The notes beneath the pieces were generated by a model that saw only the letters and a list, made by a program, of their open reading frames with translations, ran no database searches and was not told the origin of the DNA. Positions 28,032-35,969 of a DNA stretch of 64,000 bases are shown piece by piece. The position numbers and the translations under genes were made by a program. This DNA comes from Lysinibacillus sp. SGAir0095 (GTDB lineage: Bacteria > Bacillota > Bacilli > Bacillales_A > Planococcaceae): assembly GCF_005491425.1 (NCBI RefSeq), contig NZ_CP028083.1, positions 520,001 through 584,000 of the forward strand. Direction: 5' to 3'. The number at the start of each line of letters is the position of its first letter. Position 1 is the first letter of the stretch.

Positions 28032-29213
28032 TTATTTGATTAGGGAGTTTTCAGTTTTTCGATCAAATCGAATACCACCTATAAGAAACAATGCACCAAT
28101 TATTACCGTGCTAGCTGCTCCAATCAATGCAGCGTTATAACTTTGAGTGACTGACGTTACTATGCCAGCAATTGTTGGCCCTAGCATTTGGCCAGTCGCA
28201 TATATAGCTGTAAGATAACCAATTACTTTACTGCTATTTGTTGGACTCATTTGACGGGCCAACGTTGTAGCAAGTGTAGTAATTCCCATAAATGTCGCAC
28301 CAAATAAGAATGCACTTAAAAATAGACTAGTTTGAGAGGTCCAAATTACAGGAAGGGCAATGCCAATAGCTTGAAGAGCCATTGAAAAGACTAAAGTTTT
28401 TACATAACCCATTCTTTTAGCGAGTGTTGACCACATAATACAGGATGGAATTGCACCTAATCCAACAACAATCCACACTATAGATGAATCGAATCTAAAG
28501 TCCGTTGTGTTTTCTGCAATCGACACGATAAATGTACCTGTTACAATATAGCCTAAACCTTCCAGTCCATAGGCAATCATTAACCACGTAAGCCATTTAA
28601 AGGGGGGGACCTGTATTTCATCTACTTGCTCTTGCGTTTTTATAGATGTGCTTGTCGTATCTTGGAGCCACAACCAAACAAAGAAAGTAAGTATGATACT
28701 AACGATGGCTAGTCCTACCCAAACACCTTCCCATCCAAATAAACTGTTTAATCTCGGTATAAAGAGGGTTGAAAAAAAGATACCAACCCCCACTCCTGAA
28801 TAAAAATAGCCTATCCAGTTTGTTTTACCAGCAGTAGATAGTTTATCTAAAACAATACTGGAAGATAAAACAAAAATGAATGCACTGACTACGCCTGATA
28901 TGAAACGAAGTACAAGCATGAGAAGGTAAGTGTGTGTAAGGCCCATACTTAACGTAGTCAAAATACTGATGATGAGACTAACTCTGAGATAATTCGTTTT
29001 ATGCTTATTCAGTGAGAAAACTCCTGCAATTACAGCTCCAGCCAAATACCCGGCATAATTACTTGAAGCAAGGTATCCTGCTAATGTGTCGGTAAATGAG
29101 AGGTCATTTTGCATTAGCGGTAGAATAGGTGTATAAGCAAATCTGCCAATCCCCATCGCAATCATTAGTGAAAAGATTCCACCAATCAAAAATAATATAG
29201 GATGTTTACTCAA
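28032..29213 (-). CDS. MFS transporter, YbfB/YjiJ family
   Basis: 393 residues with 12 membrane helices. The first helix carries MAMGIGRFAYTPILPLMQND, typical of the YbfB/YjiJ family. Start TTG 29213 (SKHPILF) is set by a run of seven G five bases upstream; a longer frame reaches 29288 without a site. It is divergent from a LysR gene, the usual arrangement for a regulated exporter. Substrate unknown. Confidence 0.88.
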   Translation of the reverse strand: MSKHPILFLIGGIFSLMIAMGIGRFAYTPILPLMQNDLSFTDTLAGYLASSNYAGYLAGAVIAGVFSLNKHKTNYLRVSLIISILTTLSMGLTHTYLLMLVLRFISGVVSAFIFVLSSSIVLDKLSTAGKTNWIGYFYSGVGVGIFFSTLFIPRLNSLFGWEGVWVGLAIVSIILTFFVWLWLQDTTSTSIKTQEQVDEIQVPPFKWLTWLMIAYGLEGLGYIVTGTFIVSIAENTTDFRFDSSIVWIVVGLGAIPSCIMWSTLAKRMGYVKTLVFSMALQAIGIALPVIWTSQTSLFLSAFLFGATFMGITTLATTLARQMSPTNSSKVIGYLTAIYATGQMLGPTIAGIVTSVTQSYNAALIGAASTVIIGALFLIGGIRFDRKTENSLIK

Positions 29214-29337
29214 TATTTCCCCCCCAATCCAGCTAATTTCCACTTCTATTATTATCTTAGCTGAAATTTGGTATATGGTATAATACATAAAATAGATGTT
29301 AACCTATCAATTTTTCAGATAGCAAAGGGTGATGAAT

Positions 29338-30225
29338 ATGGATATCCATTCGTTAAGATTTTTTCAAGCTGTTGCAGGGTTAGGGAGTATTTCAAAGGCA
29401 GCGAAAGAACTAAATTACGCACAATCCAACCTTACTTCAAAAATACAGCAACTAGAATCAAGTCTTCAGACAACCTTATTCTATCGACATAATAAAGGTG
29501 TTACGCTCACAGATAAAGGAAAAATATTGCTAACTTATACAGAGGAAATATTGCTAACTTATACAGAGGAAATATTTCAACTTCTAGAAGAGGTAAGAGA
29601 AGTACTAAATGACGATCAAACACCAAAAGGTCCATTAGTAATAGGCTCAATGGAAACAACGGCTGCAGTTCGATTGCCAGCACTACTAGCAAAGTTTCAT
29701 CGGCAATATCCTGCTGTGGATCTTACATTAAAAACAGGTCCAACTGAACAAAATCTTCAAGGAGTTTTACAGTATGAATTAGATGGAGCCTTTGTCGCTG
29801 ATCCTATCGAACATCCTGACCTTACTTACAAAACTTTAATTGAAGAAGAGTTGGTGCTTGTGACGGATACGCTACATCATCCTCTAACTTCCTTAAATGA
29901 AATACAAAATCGAACAATATTAGTTTTCCGTAGTGGCTGTTCCTATCGGGCAAGATTTGAAGAATGGTTACATAATGAAGGGATAATGCCAGAAAAAATA
30001 ATGGAGTTTGGAACACTTGATGGAATTATTGGCTGTGTATCAGCCGGATTAGGTATAAGTTTACTACCACGTAGTGTAGTAACAAAATATGTAGAAGAAG
30101 GACTTCTGATTGAACACCTAATTCCGGAGAAATTTGGAAAGGTAAAAACGATTTTTGTTTACAGAAAAGACAAGTATATGTCTGCCTCTCTCAATAAATT
30201 TACTGAAATGATAAGCTGTGAATAA
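29338..30225 (+). CDS. LysR family transcriptional regulator with internal duplication
   Basis: 295 residues: winged helix at 1-60 (FFQAVAGLGSISKAAKELNYAQ), linker helix, and a substrate-binding domain (VIGSMETTAAVRLP, GLGISLLPRSVV). The linker contains an exact duplication of eight residues (ILLTYTEE twice) from a 24-bp tandem repeat. That lengthens the dimerisation helix by about two turns. Start ATG 29338 follows AAAGGGTG; GTG 29329 lies within that site. The likely target is the divergent MFS gene. Confidence 0.88.
   Translation: MDIHSLRFFQAVAGLGSISKAAKELNYAQSNLTSKIQQLESSLQTTLFYRHNKGVTLTDKGKILLTYTEEILLTYTEEIFQLLEEVREVLNDDQTPKGPLVIGSMETTAAVRLPALLAKFHRQYPAVDLTLKTGPTEQNLQGVLQYELDGAFVADPIEHPDLTYKTLIEEELVLVTDTLHHPLTSLNEIQNRTILVFRSGCSYRARFEEWLHNEGIMPEKIMEFGTLDGIIGCVSAGLGISLLPRSVVTKYVEEGLLIEHLIPEKFGKVKTIFVYRKDKYMSASLNKFTEMISCE
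29524..29571 (+). repeat. 24-bp in-frame tandem duplication within lysR
   Basis: Two exact adjacent copies of a 24-bp unit (29524-29547 and 29548-29571), each coding ILLTYTEE, with the start of a third (ATATTT) after them. Confidence 0.95.
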
Positions 30226-30599
30226 AAAAAACTGGCTATAATAAATTTATTTAATAAGACTGAGGAAAAGAGCTACGGTGGGATGTTAGCCAATAAGGTA
30301 GAGGCTAATTGATATAATTTAAAGGCACATTTCTTTAAAAGAAAATGTGCCTGGATATTGGATGTTTTGTACTTCAATTGACGAAGTGGGTTAGTCAATA
30401 ACCACTTAAGTAGTGGCAGCTATTTAAAGTGATCTATATTAAACACGTGATTAGGTCACCACTATTGATTGGTTGCGGCATTAAGAAATCCAAAAAGGCC
30501 CTAACCGTATCTCTGACATAGTAAGGGGATTAATTGTCCATTTGAAGAGAATACTTTATTAGAAAATGCCCTCTTTTTTTGCTAAATGTTAATGATTTT
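30226..30599. other. Intergenic region with hairpins
   Basis: No supported gene. A strong inverted repeat at 30323-30352 (AGGCACATTTCTTT/AAAGAAAATGTGCCT with a mismatch) lacks a T-run; it may end lysR transcription. A second smaller hairpin (AGTGG/CCACT) lies around 30385-30406. Confidence 0.5.
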
Positions 30600-30770
30600 T
30601 CACTGTTGTTGATTCTGTCCTTGCATCCCAGTTCCGATTCCCAGCATGTTAGAGGCAAGTGGCATCATATTTTTGGATTTTCCGCCATTTCCACTTAACA
30701 TTTGATAAGCAGCAATACCTACTCCAACTGAAGCGAAAATGGGTAAAATTTTATTCATAGATATCTTCAT
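30600..30770 (-). CDS. Small protein, 56 aa, possible DUF3918 type
   Basis: 56 residues, MKISMNKILPIFASVGVGIA then AAYQML, a glycine-serine turn, Met-rich middle and Gln-rich tail. One hydrophobic N-terminal helix suggests membrane association. AAGGTG lies 6 nt before ATG 30770. The pattern of a short helix followed by a polar tail is like small DUF3918 (YrzQ-type) proteins, but this is tentative. Confidence 0.55.
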   Translation of the reverse strand: MKISMNKILPIFASVGVGIAAYQMLSGNGGKSKNMMPLASNMLGIGTGMQGQNQQQ

Positions 30771-30906
30771 CAACTTCACCTTCTTTTTAAGAAAATTTGT
30801 ACAGTGCCTTACTATTTTGGCTGAAAATCAATAAAAAATTCAGGTACTTGTTACCAAAATAATTAAGTTGTGAAAATAAATATGTACCAGGAATGGAGGT
30901 TCATTT

Positions 30907-31527
30907 GTGAATATTTTAGTTTTAGGAGGAACTGGAAGAGTGGGCACTCAAATCGTCATGTATGCTCTTGATGACAGTCATCATGTCACTGTTTTAGTTC
31001 GAACTCCAGAAAAGGTTCAATTAAAGAACGAAAATTTAACGATTATTCAAGGAGATGTTCTAATTAAAGAGGATATCGTTCGTGCAATGTATGGAATGGA
31101 TGTCGTGATTAGTGCCCTCAATACAGATGGGGCAACCACAATGTCAGAAAGTATGCCGTTGATTATCGATGCAATGAAAAATGAAGGGATAAACCGAATA
31201 ATCACTATAGGAACTGCTGGGATTTTGCAAAGTAGAGTGACGCCTGATTTATTACGCTATCAGTCAAGTGAATCAAAGCGTAAGTCAGTCCGTGCAGCCG
31301 AAGAACATCATAAAGCCTACGATATACTAAAACAATCAAATCTCGAATGGACGATTGTCTGTCCTACCTATCTGCCGGATGGGGAAAGGTTCGGTACCTA
31401 TCGAACGGAGAGTAATTTTTTGCCGGAGGGCGGCAGTAAGATTTCAGTGCCAGATACAGCTGAATTTGCATTAAGCCAAATAAATAGTAGTGAATATTTA
31501 AACAGACGTGTAGGAATTGCATATTAA
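30907..31527 (+). CDS. NAD(P)-binding NmrA/SDR-like protein
   Basis: 206 residues: Rossmann start MNILVLGGTGRVGTQIV (GGTGxxG), acidic strand end with VLVRTPEK favouring NADP, and VVISALNTDGA plus EWTIVCPTYL in the family's atypical SDR arrangement. There is no YxxxK catalytic pair, so it may be a sensor or NADP-binding protein rather than a dehydrogenase. Start GTG 30907 has GGAGG 8 nt upstream. It is followed at 88 bp by a VOC gene. Confidence 0.88.
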   Translation: MNILVLGGTGRVGTQIVMYALDDSHHVTVLVRTPEKVQLKNENLTIIQGDVLIKEDIVRAMYGMDVVISALNTDGATTMSESMPLIIDAMKNEGINRIITIGTAGILQSRVTPDLLRYQSSESKRKSVRAAEEHHKAYDILKQSNLEWTIVCPTYLPDGERFGTYRTESNFLPEGGSKISVPDTAEFALSQINSSEYLNRRVGIAY

Positions 31528-31615
31528 AAATTCCTTAGACCAAACTGGTTAGGTAAATAAAAATGGTCTTAGTGTTAGTTGAAATTATATTGAAAACAGA
31601 CAGGAGGTAGAAAAG

Positions 31616-31963
31616 ATGATCAAAGGTTTCGGAGGCGTATTTTGGAGAACTAAGAATATCGAAGTTGTGAAAAAATGGTACAGTGATGTATTGAAGATGG
31701 AAATAGAAAATTGGAATGGAACTGTGATAAAGCCTCAAACAGGAAATGAAACAATTTTTTCTTTCTTTACCGAGGATGACAGTTATTTTCCAACAGAACA
31801 ACAAGTGATGTTAAATTTCCAAGTAGATAATCTAAACGAGATGATGGAGCATCTTGAACAGATTGGTGTGCCACTAGTAAAGGAAAAAGAGATGAGTGAA
31901 TATGGAAAGTTCATTTGGATTGAAGATCCAGAAGGTCGACTTGTTGAGCTTTGGGAGAAATAG
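31616..31963 (+). CDS. VOC (glyoxalase/bleomycin resistance) family protein
   Basis: 115 residues with the vicinal-oxygen-chelate paired beta-alpha-beta-beta-beta halves: FGGVFWRTKNIEVVKKWYSD and MLNFQVDNLNEMMEHLEQ, ending FIWIEDPEGRLVELWEK. The final glutamate before LW is a usual metal ligand. Substrate unknown. ATG 31616 follows AGGAGG. Monocistronic or co-transcribed with the NmrA-like gene. Confidence 0.88.
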   Translation: MIKGFGGVFWRTKNIEVVKKWYSDVLKMEIENWNGTVIKPQTGNETIFSFFTEDDSYFPTEQQVMLNFQVDNLNEMMEHLEQIGVPLVKEKEMSEYGKFIWIEDPEGRLVELWEK

Positions 31964-32036
31964 CGAGCTGTCATTCAATTGCTACTTGAGCTGAAAGTTC
32001 TGCTTGTGAGTAGAGCATTATTGAATTTAAGGTTTA

Positions 32037-32085
32037 CATAAACAAAGAGCTTAATTCCGGAGGGGAGTTGAGCTCTTTGTTTATG
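32037..32085. terminator. Long perfect hairpin
   Basis: CATAAACAAAGAGCT (32037-32051) with AGCTCTTTGTTTATG (32071-32085), a 15-bp perfect stem, 19-nt loop and no T-run. It lies 74 bp after the VOC gene. Confidence 0.6.
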
Positions 32086-32140
32086 TGGAGTTATTGTGTA
32101 AATTAGGTAACATAATACTTTCGTGTTTTAGAAAAAAAAA

Positions 32141-32174
32141 ATTTAAAAAACTCGCCATCAATTGAACGAGTTTT
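32141..32174 (-). terminator. Intrinsic terminator (minus strand)
   Basis: AAAACTCG/CGAGTTTT (32147-32154, 32167-32174) followed on the minus strand by TTAAATTTTTTTTT. It ends the gene stopping at 32196. Confidence 0.8.
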
Positions 32175-32195
32175 AAGACAAGGCAAATTAGGATT

Positions 32196-32471
32196 TTAGT
32201 ATAATGTAGGAATAGGTGGGCAGGCAACAGCTTCTATAAATCTGGGATCAATCCCATAGAATTGCCAGAAGGCACCATTCCATCGATAGCCGGATACTTC
32301 ACCATATTCTACACGTGTGGGGTAAAACCAGAATTGGTCTCCATTTATAAGCCATACATAAGTGTTTTGATATACACAGTCAATGATATAAGATACGGAA
32401 GGCTTTGGTGGTACATAAGGTGGTGGAGGGAATTGAGGAGCCATTGTTCCCTCAGGTTGGAAAAATCCCAT
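32196..32471 (-). CDS. Proline- and aromatic-rich hypothetical protein
   Basis: 91 residues: Pro-rich N-terminus (PEGTMAPQFPPPPYVPPKP), then a Trp/Tyr-rich compact domain (WLINGDQFWFYPTRVEYGEV, RWNGAFWQFYGID). Two Cys. No signal peptide. Conserved-looking Bacillales protein whose composition recalls spore-surface or coat proteins; this is a guess. ATG 32471 has AAGGAGTG 7 nt upstream. Confidence 0.7.
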   Translation of the reverse strand: MGFFQPEGTMAPQFPPPPYVPPKPSVSYIIDCVYQNTYVWLINGDQFWFYPTRVEYGEVSGYRWNGAFWQFYGIDPRFIEAVACPPIPTLY

Positions 32472-32545
32472 ATATCTACACTCCTTAATAGAATATTTCT
32501 AAACATAATATGTTGAAATGGTCTAAAAGGATATTGTAGAGTTTT

Positions 32546-32599
32546 TGTGTTAACTTAATTTAAAATTAGGTTGACGTATTTAACAGTTTTAAATATACT
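32546..32599 (+). promoter_or_regulatory. BirA-type operator over the bioY promoter
   Basis: Half-sites TGTTAAC (32548-32554) and GGTTGAC (32569-32575) fit the BirA pattern of Firmicutes (TGTTAACC, about 15 bp, GGTTGACA). The right half forms the -35 (TTGACG, 32571-32576); with a 17-bp spacer the -10 is TATACT (32594-32599). Biotin-loaded BirA should repress. Confidence 0.75.
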
Positions 32600-32629
32600 A
32601 TTCCTAATATTGGATTTTGGAGGTATATC

Positions 32630-33214
32630 ATGACTACTACTATCGCAAAAACAACAAATCATTCACGCACTTTACAAATGGTGCAAATAGCAATGTTTTC
32701 CGTATTGATGATGATCGGTGCCAACATTTCTTCATTCCTCATTATCGGTGGGGTACCAATCACACTTCAGACTTTCTTTGCCGTTCTAGCTGGACTTTTA
32801 TTAGGTAGTCGTAATGGAGCAATTGCTATGCTGTTTTATGCTTTTGTCGGACTAGCAGGTTTACCGGTTTTTGCTAGATTTTCAGGTGGTATCGATTCGC
32901 TCATTACACCGACTTTTGGTTTTATAGTTTCATATATTCTCGTAGCCTACGTTGTGGGTGAAATCATTCGGAAATTTCCAACGACAAAAGGTTTTGTAAC
33001 AGCTGCATTGGTCGGAACTGCTATTAACTATTTAATCGGTACGAATTGGATGTACGCAGCATATAAGTTCTGGTTTGATGCACCACCAGGCTTTACATAT
33101 CAAATGGCTTGGACATGGATGGTTGTGCCTTTACCAAAAGATATCATTCTAGCTGTTTTTGCAGGGATTTTTGGTTATAGACTAAAGCCAATTGTACAAA
33201 AAATTAAGAAATAA
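32630..33214 (+). CDS. bioY: Biotin transporter BioY
   Basis: 194 residues, six membrane helices, S component of an ECF transporter. Family features: LIIGGVPITLQTFFAVLAGLL, GLAGLPVFARFSGGIDSLI and the C-terminal VVPLPKDIILAVFAG. It captures biotin; energising EcfAAT genes lie outside the window. ATG 32630 follows TGGAGG. The BirA-like operator supports biotin regulation. A CHY zinc-finger gene begins immediately after. Confidence 0.92.
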   Translation: MTTTIAKTTNHSRTLQMVQIAMFSVLMMIGANISSFLIIGGVPITLQTFFAVLAGLLLGSRNGAIAMLFYAFVGLAGLPVFARFSGGIDSLITPTFGFIVSYILVAYVVGEIIRKFPTTKGFVTAALVGTAINYLIGTNWMYAAYKFWFDAPPGFTYQMAWTWMVVPLPKDIILAVFAGIFGYRLKPIVQKIKK

Positions 33215-33237
33215 TGGTTAAGCAAGGAGAGAATACA

Positions 33238-33567
33238 ATGCTTATTCATGGCCACCAAGTTAAGGGGAAGGAAGTCGACAAGGAAACGCGTTGTGGGCAT
33301 TATCATTCAGAAATCGATCGAATTGCCATAAAATTTTACTGTTGCAATACTTATTATCCTTGCTTTTTCTGTCACAAAGAGCACGGCTGCAATTCTCCAC
33401 AAGTTTGGCCTAAAGATCAATTTCATCAAAAGGGCATATTATGTGGCCACTGTGGGTATGAACTAACTATCAATGAATACCTATCCTGCAACTCTTCTTG
33501 TCCATCCTGCATGAGCTCATTCAATCCAGGATGTAGCCTTCATAAGCATTTGTATTTTGAAGTTTAA
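33238..33567 (+). CDS. CHY-type zinc finger protein
   Basis: 109 residues with the CHY arrangement: TRCGHYHSEIDRIAIKFYCC, YPCFFCHKEHGC, ILCGHCGYELT and CPSCMSSFNPGC, many Cys/His ligands for two or three zinc ions. Related proteins in Bacillales are uncharacterised. Start ATG 33238 (MLIHGH) follows AAGGAG; an upstream frame overlaps the bioY end. It is probably co-transcribed with bioY. Confidence 0.88.
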   Translation: MLIHGHQVKGKEVDKETRCGHYHSEIDRIAIKFYCCNTYYPCFFCHKEHGCNSPQVWPKDQFHQKGILCGHCGYELTINEYLSCNSSCPSCMSSFNPGCSLHKHLYFEV

Positions 33568-33587
33568 ATCATTTGAATATAGGCTAC

Positions 33588-33629
33588 AAAAAGCATCGAA
33601 CATTGGCATACCACTGTTCGATGCTTTTT
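33588..33629. terminator. Bidirectional hairpin terminator
   Basis: 15-bp stem AAAAAGCATCGAACA/TGTTCGATGCTTTTT closing the bioY operon. The region 33635-33745 holds only a short minus-strand ORF of about 24 codons from an ATG that I cannot support as a gene. Confidence 0.9.
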
Positions 33630-33749
33630 AAATGGGTTTCAATCGGAATGACCATCAGATGCAACTGTAACAGCCACCATAGATGCAATCATTGCAGCTT
33701 GTTGAGCTTGCATAATAATGTCTCGTCTATATAATGTTTTAGAAATGAA

Positions 33750-33797
33750 AAAAGCCTGTTACTCTTAGCGAAGATTGCTGATCAGTAACAGGCTTTT
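33750..33797. terminator. Bidirectional hairpin terminator
   Basis: AAAAGCCTGTTACT/AGTAACAGGCTTTT with T-rich flank (TGTTTATTT) on the plus side. It lies downstream of the truncated MFS gene. Confidence 0.8.
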
Positions 33798-33850
33798 GTT
33801 TATTTATTAATCTTTATCTCTCAGTAAGAGGGTCGTTCACAAGACAACCA

Positions 33851-34459
33851 TTAGATTAACTTGGCTCCTTGATTTTGGTTTGACTGCTTAGCTTGTGGTC
33901 GATGATGGAACACATAGTACAGAATGACCGAAAGTAAAGTAATAATTCCTGCCACTTCATACATCATGCTGTAATTAACGAAGGAAGCGATTAGTCCCAT
34001 GAAATACGAACCGATGCCATAGCCCATGTCAAAAAATAAAAGGAATGTCGCTGTTGCAATGCCTCGTCGATGGATAGGGGAAAGCTTAACAGTAAGTGCC
34101 TGAAAACATGAAAAGAGTGCCCCGTAGCCAATCCCCATTATTAAGCCGGAGAACAAAACCATTTTTCCGGAATGTGCCTGGCTTAGTAGAATTAGACCAG
34201 CTGCAAACATTAAAATAGCCGGATAATACAAATAATGCTCTTTATACTTATCGAAAGCTTTCCCGACGATTGGCCGAAACACAACGATCATCATGGCAAA
34301 TACAACAAAAAATAAGCTTGCTACTTGAGTCTGATTGATTTCAGCAGTAAAAGAAGCTAAAAATCCAGATAACGAGCTATAAGAAAAGGCAAGTAAAAAT
34401 GCCAGTAATGCAATTGGCAATGCTTTCACTTCGACAAAATTACTCCAATGCATTTTCAA
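33851..34459 (-). pseudogene. MFS transporter, N-terminal half deleted
   Basis: 202 residues corresponding to the C-terminal six helices of a 12-helix MFS exporter (FRPIVGKAFDKYKEHYLYY is the loop motif between helices 8 and 9, GYGALFSCFQALTVKLSP follows). About 190 N-terminal residues and the promoter are absent; the frame runs into the truncated divergent LysR gene at about 34440-34455. The remaining part cannot form a full transporter. Confidence 0.85.
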
Positions 34460-35016
34460 AGGATTTTCCTCAAATTAAAGTGACGATTATTGAATTGGAA
34501 AATAAAGAGGTAATTGAGGAAGTTAAAGAAAATAAAGTCGATTTAGGATTAATCACTTTATTTAATTCAGTTGGGGATCGATTTCCTGAACAAATCACCT
34601 TTCACTCACTCCATTCTCAAGGCACATTTCATGTTATAGTGCCAAAAGACTCTCCCTTAGCTTTTAATAAAGAACTACAGTTAATGGATATCAAAGACGA
34701 TCCTTTTGTTATCTACGGAAAAAATTTTTATAATAGCCTAATTGAAGATTTTGAGAAAAACTATGGACCTTTAAATGTTATTTTTAAATCAACAAACTCG
34801 GAGGTCATAAAAAAATCTGTTTCAGAGGGGATAGGGATTAGTTTATTTTCTAGTTTGATGCTAATAGATGATCCTTATTTGGAAAGTGGACGAATCATTT
34901 CGATTCCGCTAACCGGTTATCCACTTAATTTTAATCTCCTCTATGGAGGGATTTACTCGAAAAATCGTAGTCAATCCAGATTAGTGAAAAAGTTCCTGGA
35001 ATACTTTGAACACTAA
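34450..35016 (+). pseudogene. LysR-type regulator lacking its DNA-binding domain
   Basis: About 189 residues, the substrate-binding domain only (FSKDFPQIKVTIIELENKEV, KVDLGLITLF, VSEGIGISLFSS, RLVKKFLEYF). The winged helix and linker (roughly 90 residues) are missing; sequence before 34450 belongs to the opposite-strand MFS remnant. With no helix-turn-helix it cannot bind DNA. Confidence 0.85.
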
Positions 35017-35152
35017 CTACTAATCTAGCCATAGCTACAAGAAAATAAGTTAACCCCAGACGAAACCGACCAGCTCTCCACTGGTACCCATCCCTTGACA
35101 CAACCCCTAATATCAATAAATGATATTGATAACAATAGTGAGGATGAAGAAG

Positions 35153-35845
35153 ATGAACAAATCCATAAATATTTTAGTAATTGAAGATGATGAGGATATT
35201 AATCGACTGCTGTGCAATATCGTGAGTCAAAGCGGTTACGGTGTGAAAGCGGCATACTCTGGGACAGAGGCGAGCATTTATTTAGAAAGTCAGACATGGG
35301 ATATGGTTCTGCTGGATTTAATGCTTCCAGGTTTGTCTGGCGAAGAAATTCTAAAGTGGGTTAGAAAAGAGAGTGATGTGCCAATCATTATGATCTCTGC
35401 AAAGCTAGAAACACAAACGAAAATCGAGGCATTAAGGGCGGGGGCGGATGACTATATAACAAAACCTTTCGATATTGAAGAGGTGTCGGCGAGAATCGAT
35501 TCTTGCTTACGACGCTATCAACCTAAGGCGAATGTACCAGCAACCCAGCAACTGCAGCACAAAGATCTGATGATGGATACAGAGTCGAAAACTGTATCCA
35601 TAAATCATAAGGAAATTAAATTAACGGCACTTGAATACGAGATTTTATATCTTTTATTGTCGTCCCCTAAAAAGGTATTCACCAAAGCCAATTTGTTCGA
35701 GAGTGTTTGGAAAGAGACTTTCCATGGCGATGATAATACAGTAAATGTCCATATGAGTAACATACGGAGCAAGCTCGGGAAAGTCAATCCACGTGAGGAG
35801 TATATCGAAACGATTTGGGGAATGGGGTACCGACTAAAAACTTAA
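35153..35845 (+). CDS. OmpR family response regulator
   Basis: 230 residues: receiver domain 1-120 (VIEDDEDINRL, phospho-Asp in WDMVLLDLMLPGLSG, Lys in YITKPFDIEE) and an OmpR winged helix (LTALEYEILYLLLSSPKKVF, DDNTVNVHMSNIRSKL). Start ATG 35153 (MNKSIN) is favoured; GAGG is 9 nt upstream. A short inverted repeat TATCAATA-5-TATTGATA lies at 35111-35131. Its partner kinase is encoded three genes later in the same cluster. Confidence 0.93.
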   Translation: MNKSINILVIEDDEDINRLLCNIVSQSGYGVKAAYSGTEASIYLESQTWDMVLLDLMLPGLSGEEILKWVRKESDVPIIMISAKLETQTKIEALRAGADDYITKPFDIEEVSARIDSCLRRYQPKANVPATQQLQHKDLMMDTESKTVSINHKEIKLTALEYEILYLLLSSPKKVFTKANLFESVWKETFHGDDNTVNVHMSNIRSKLGKVNPREEYIETIWGMGYRLKT

Positions 35846-35880
35846 GGTTTTCTTAAGTATTGACTTAAGTCTTTCTTATG
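35841..35880 (+). promoter_or_regulatory. Iterated CTTAAG operator
   Basis: CTTAAG at 35841, 35852 and 35863 and CTTATG at 35875, phased at 11, 11 and 12 bp, so on one face of the helix. The first overlaps the response regulator stop codon. A TATAGT -10-like box follows at 35891-35896. This is what tandem binding of OmpR-type regulator dimers would look like, so the regulator upstream probably activates the ABC operon. Confidence 0.7.
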
Positions 35881-35969
35881 GTTTCCTCCTTATAGTAAAA
35901 AGTGTAATCAGGAAAAACACAAAAACATCTTTTAGGTAAAGTCTAAAATTACTATATCGGAGGAAAACC

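Noticed and set aside
33650-33730. Minus-strand ORF of about 24 codons (MQAQQAAMIASMVAV...)
   Set aside because: No good ribosome-binding site and no recognisable family; chance cannot be excluded.
34399-34449. N-terminal extension of the LysR remnant
   Set aside because: These codons are antisense to the MFS remnant and unrelated to any LysR N-terminus.
35111-35140. Fur box before the response regulator
   Set aside because: The TATCAATA/TATTGATA repeat matches the 7-1-7 Fur pattern poorly; kept only as an inverted repeat.
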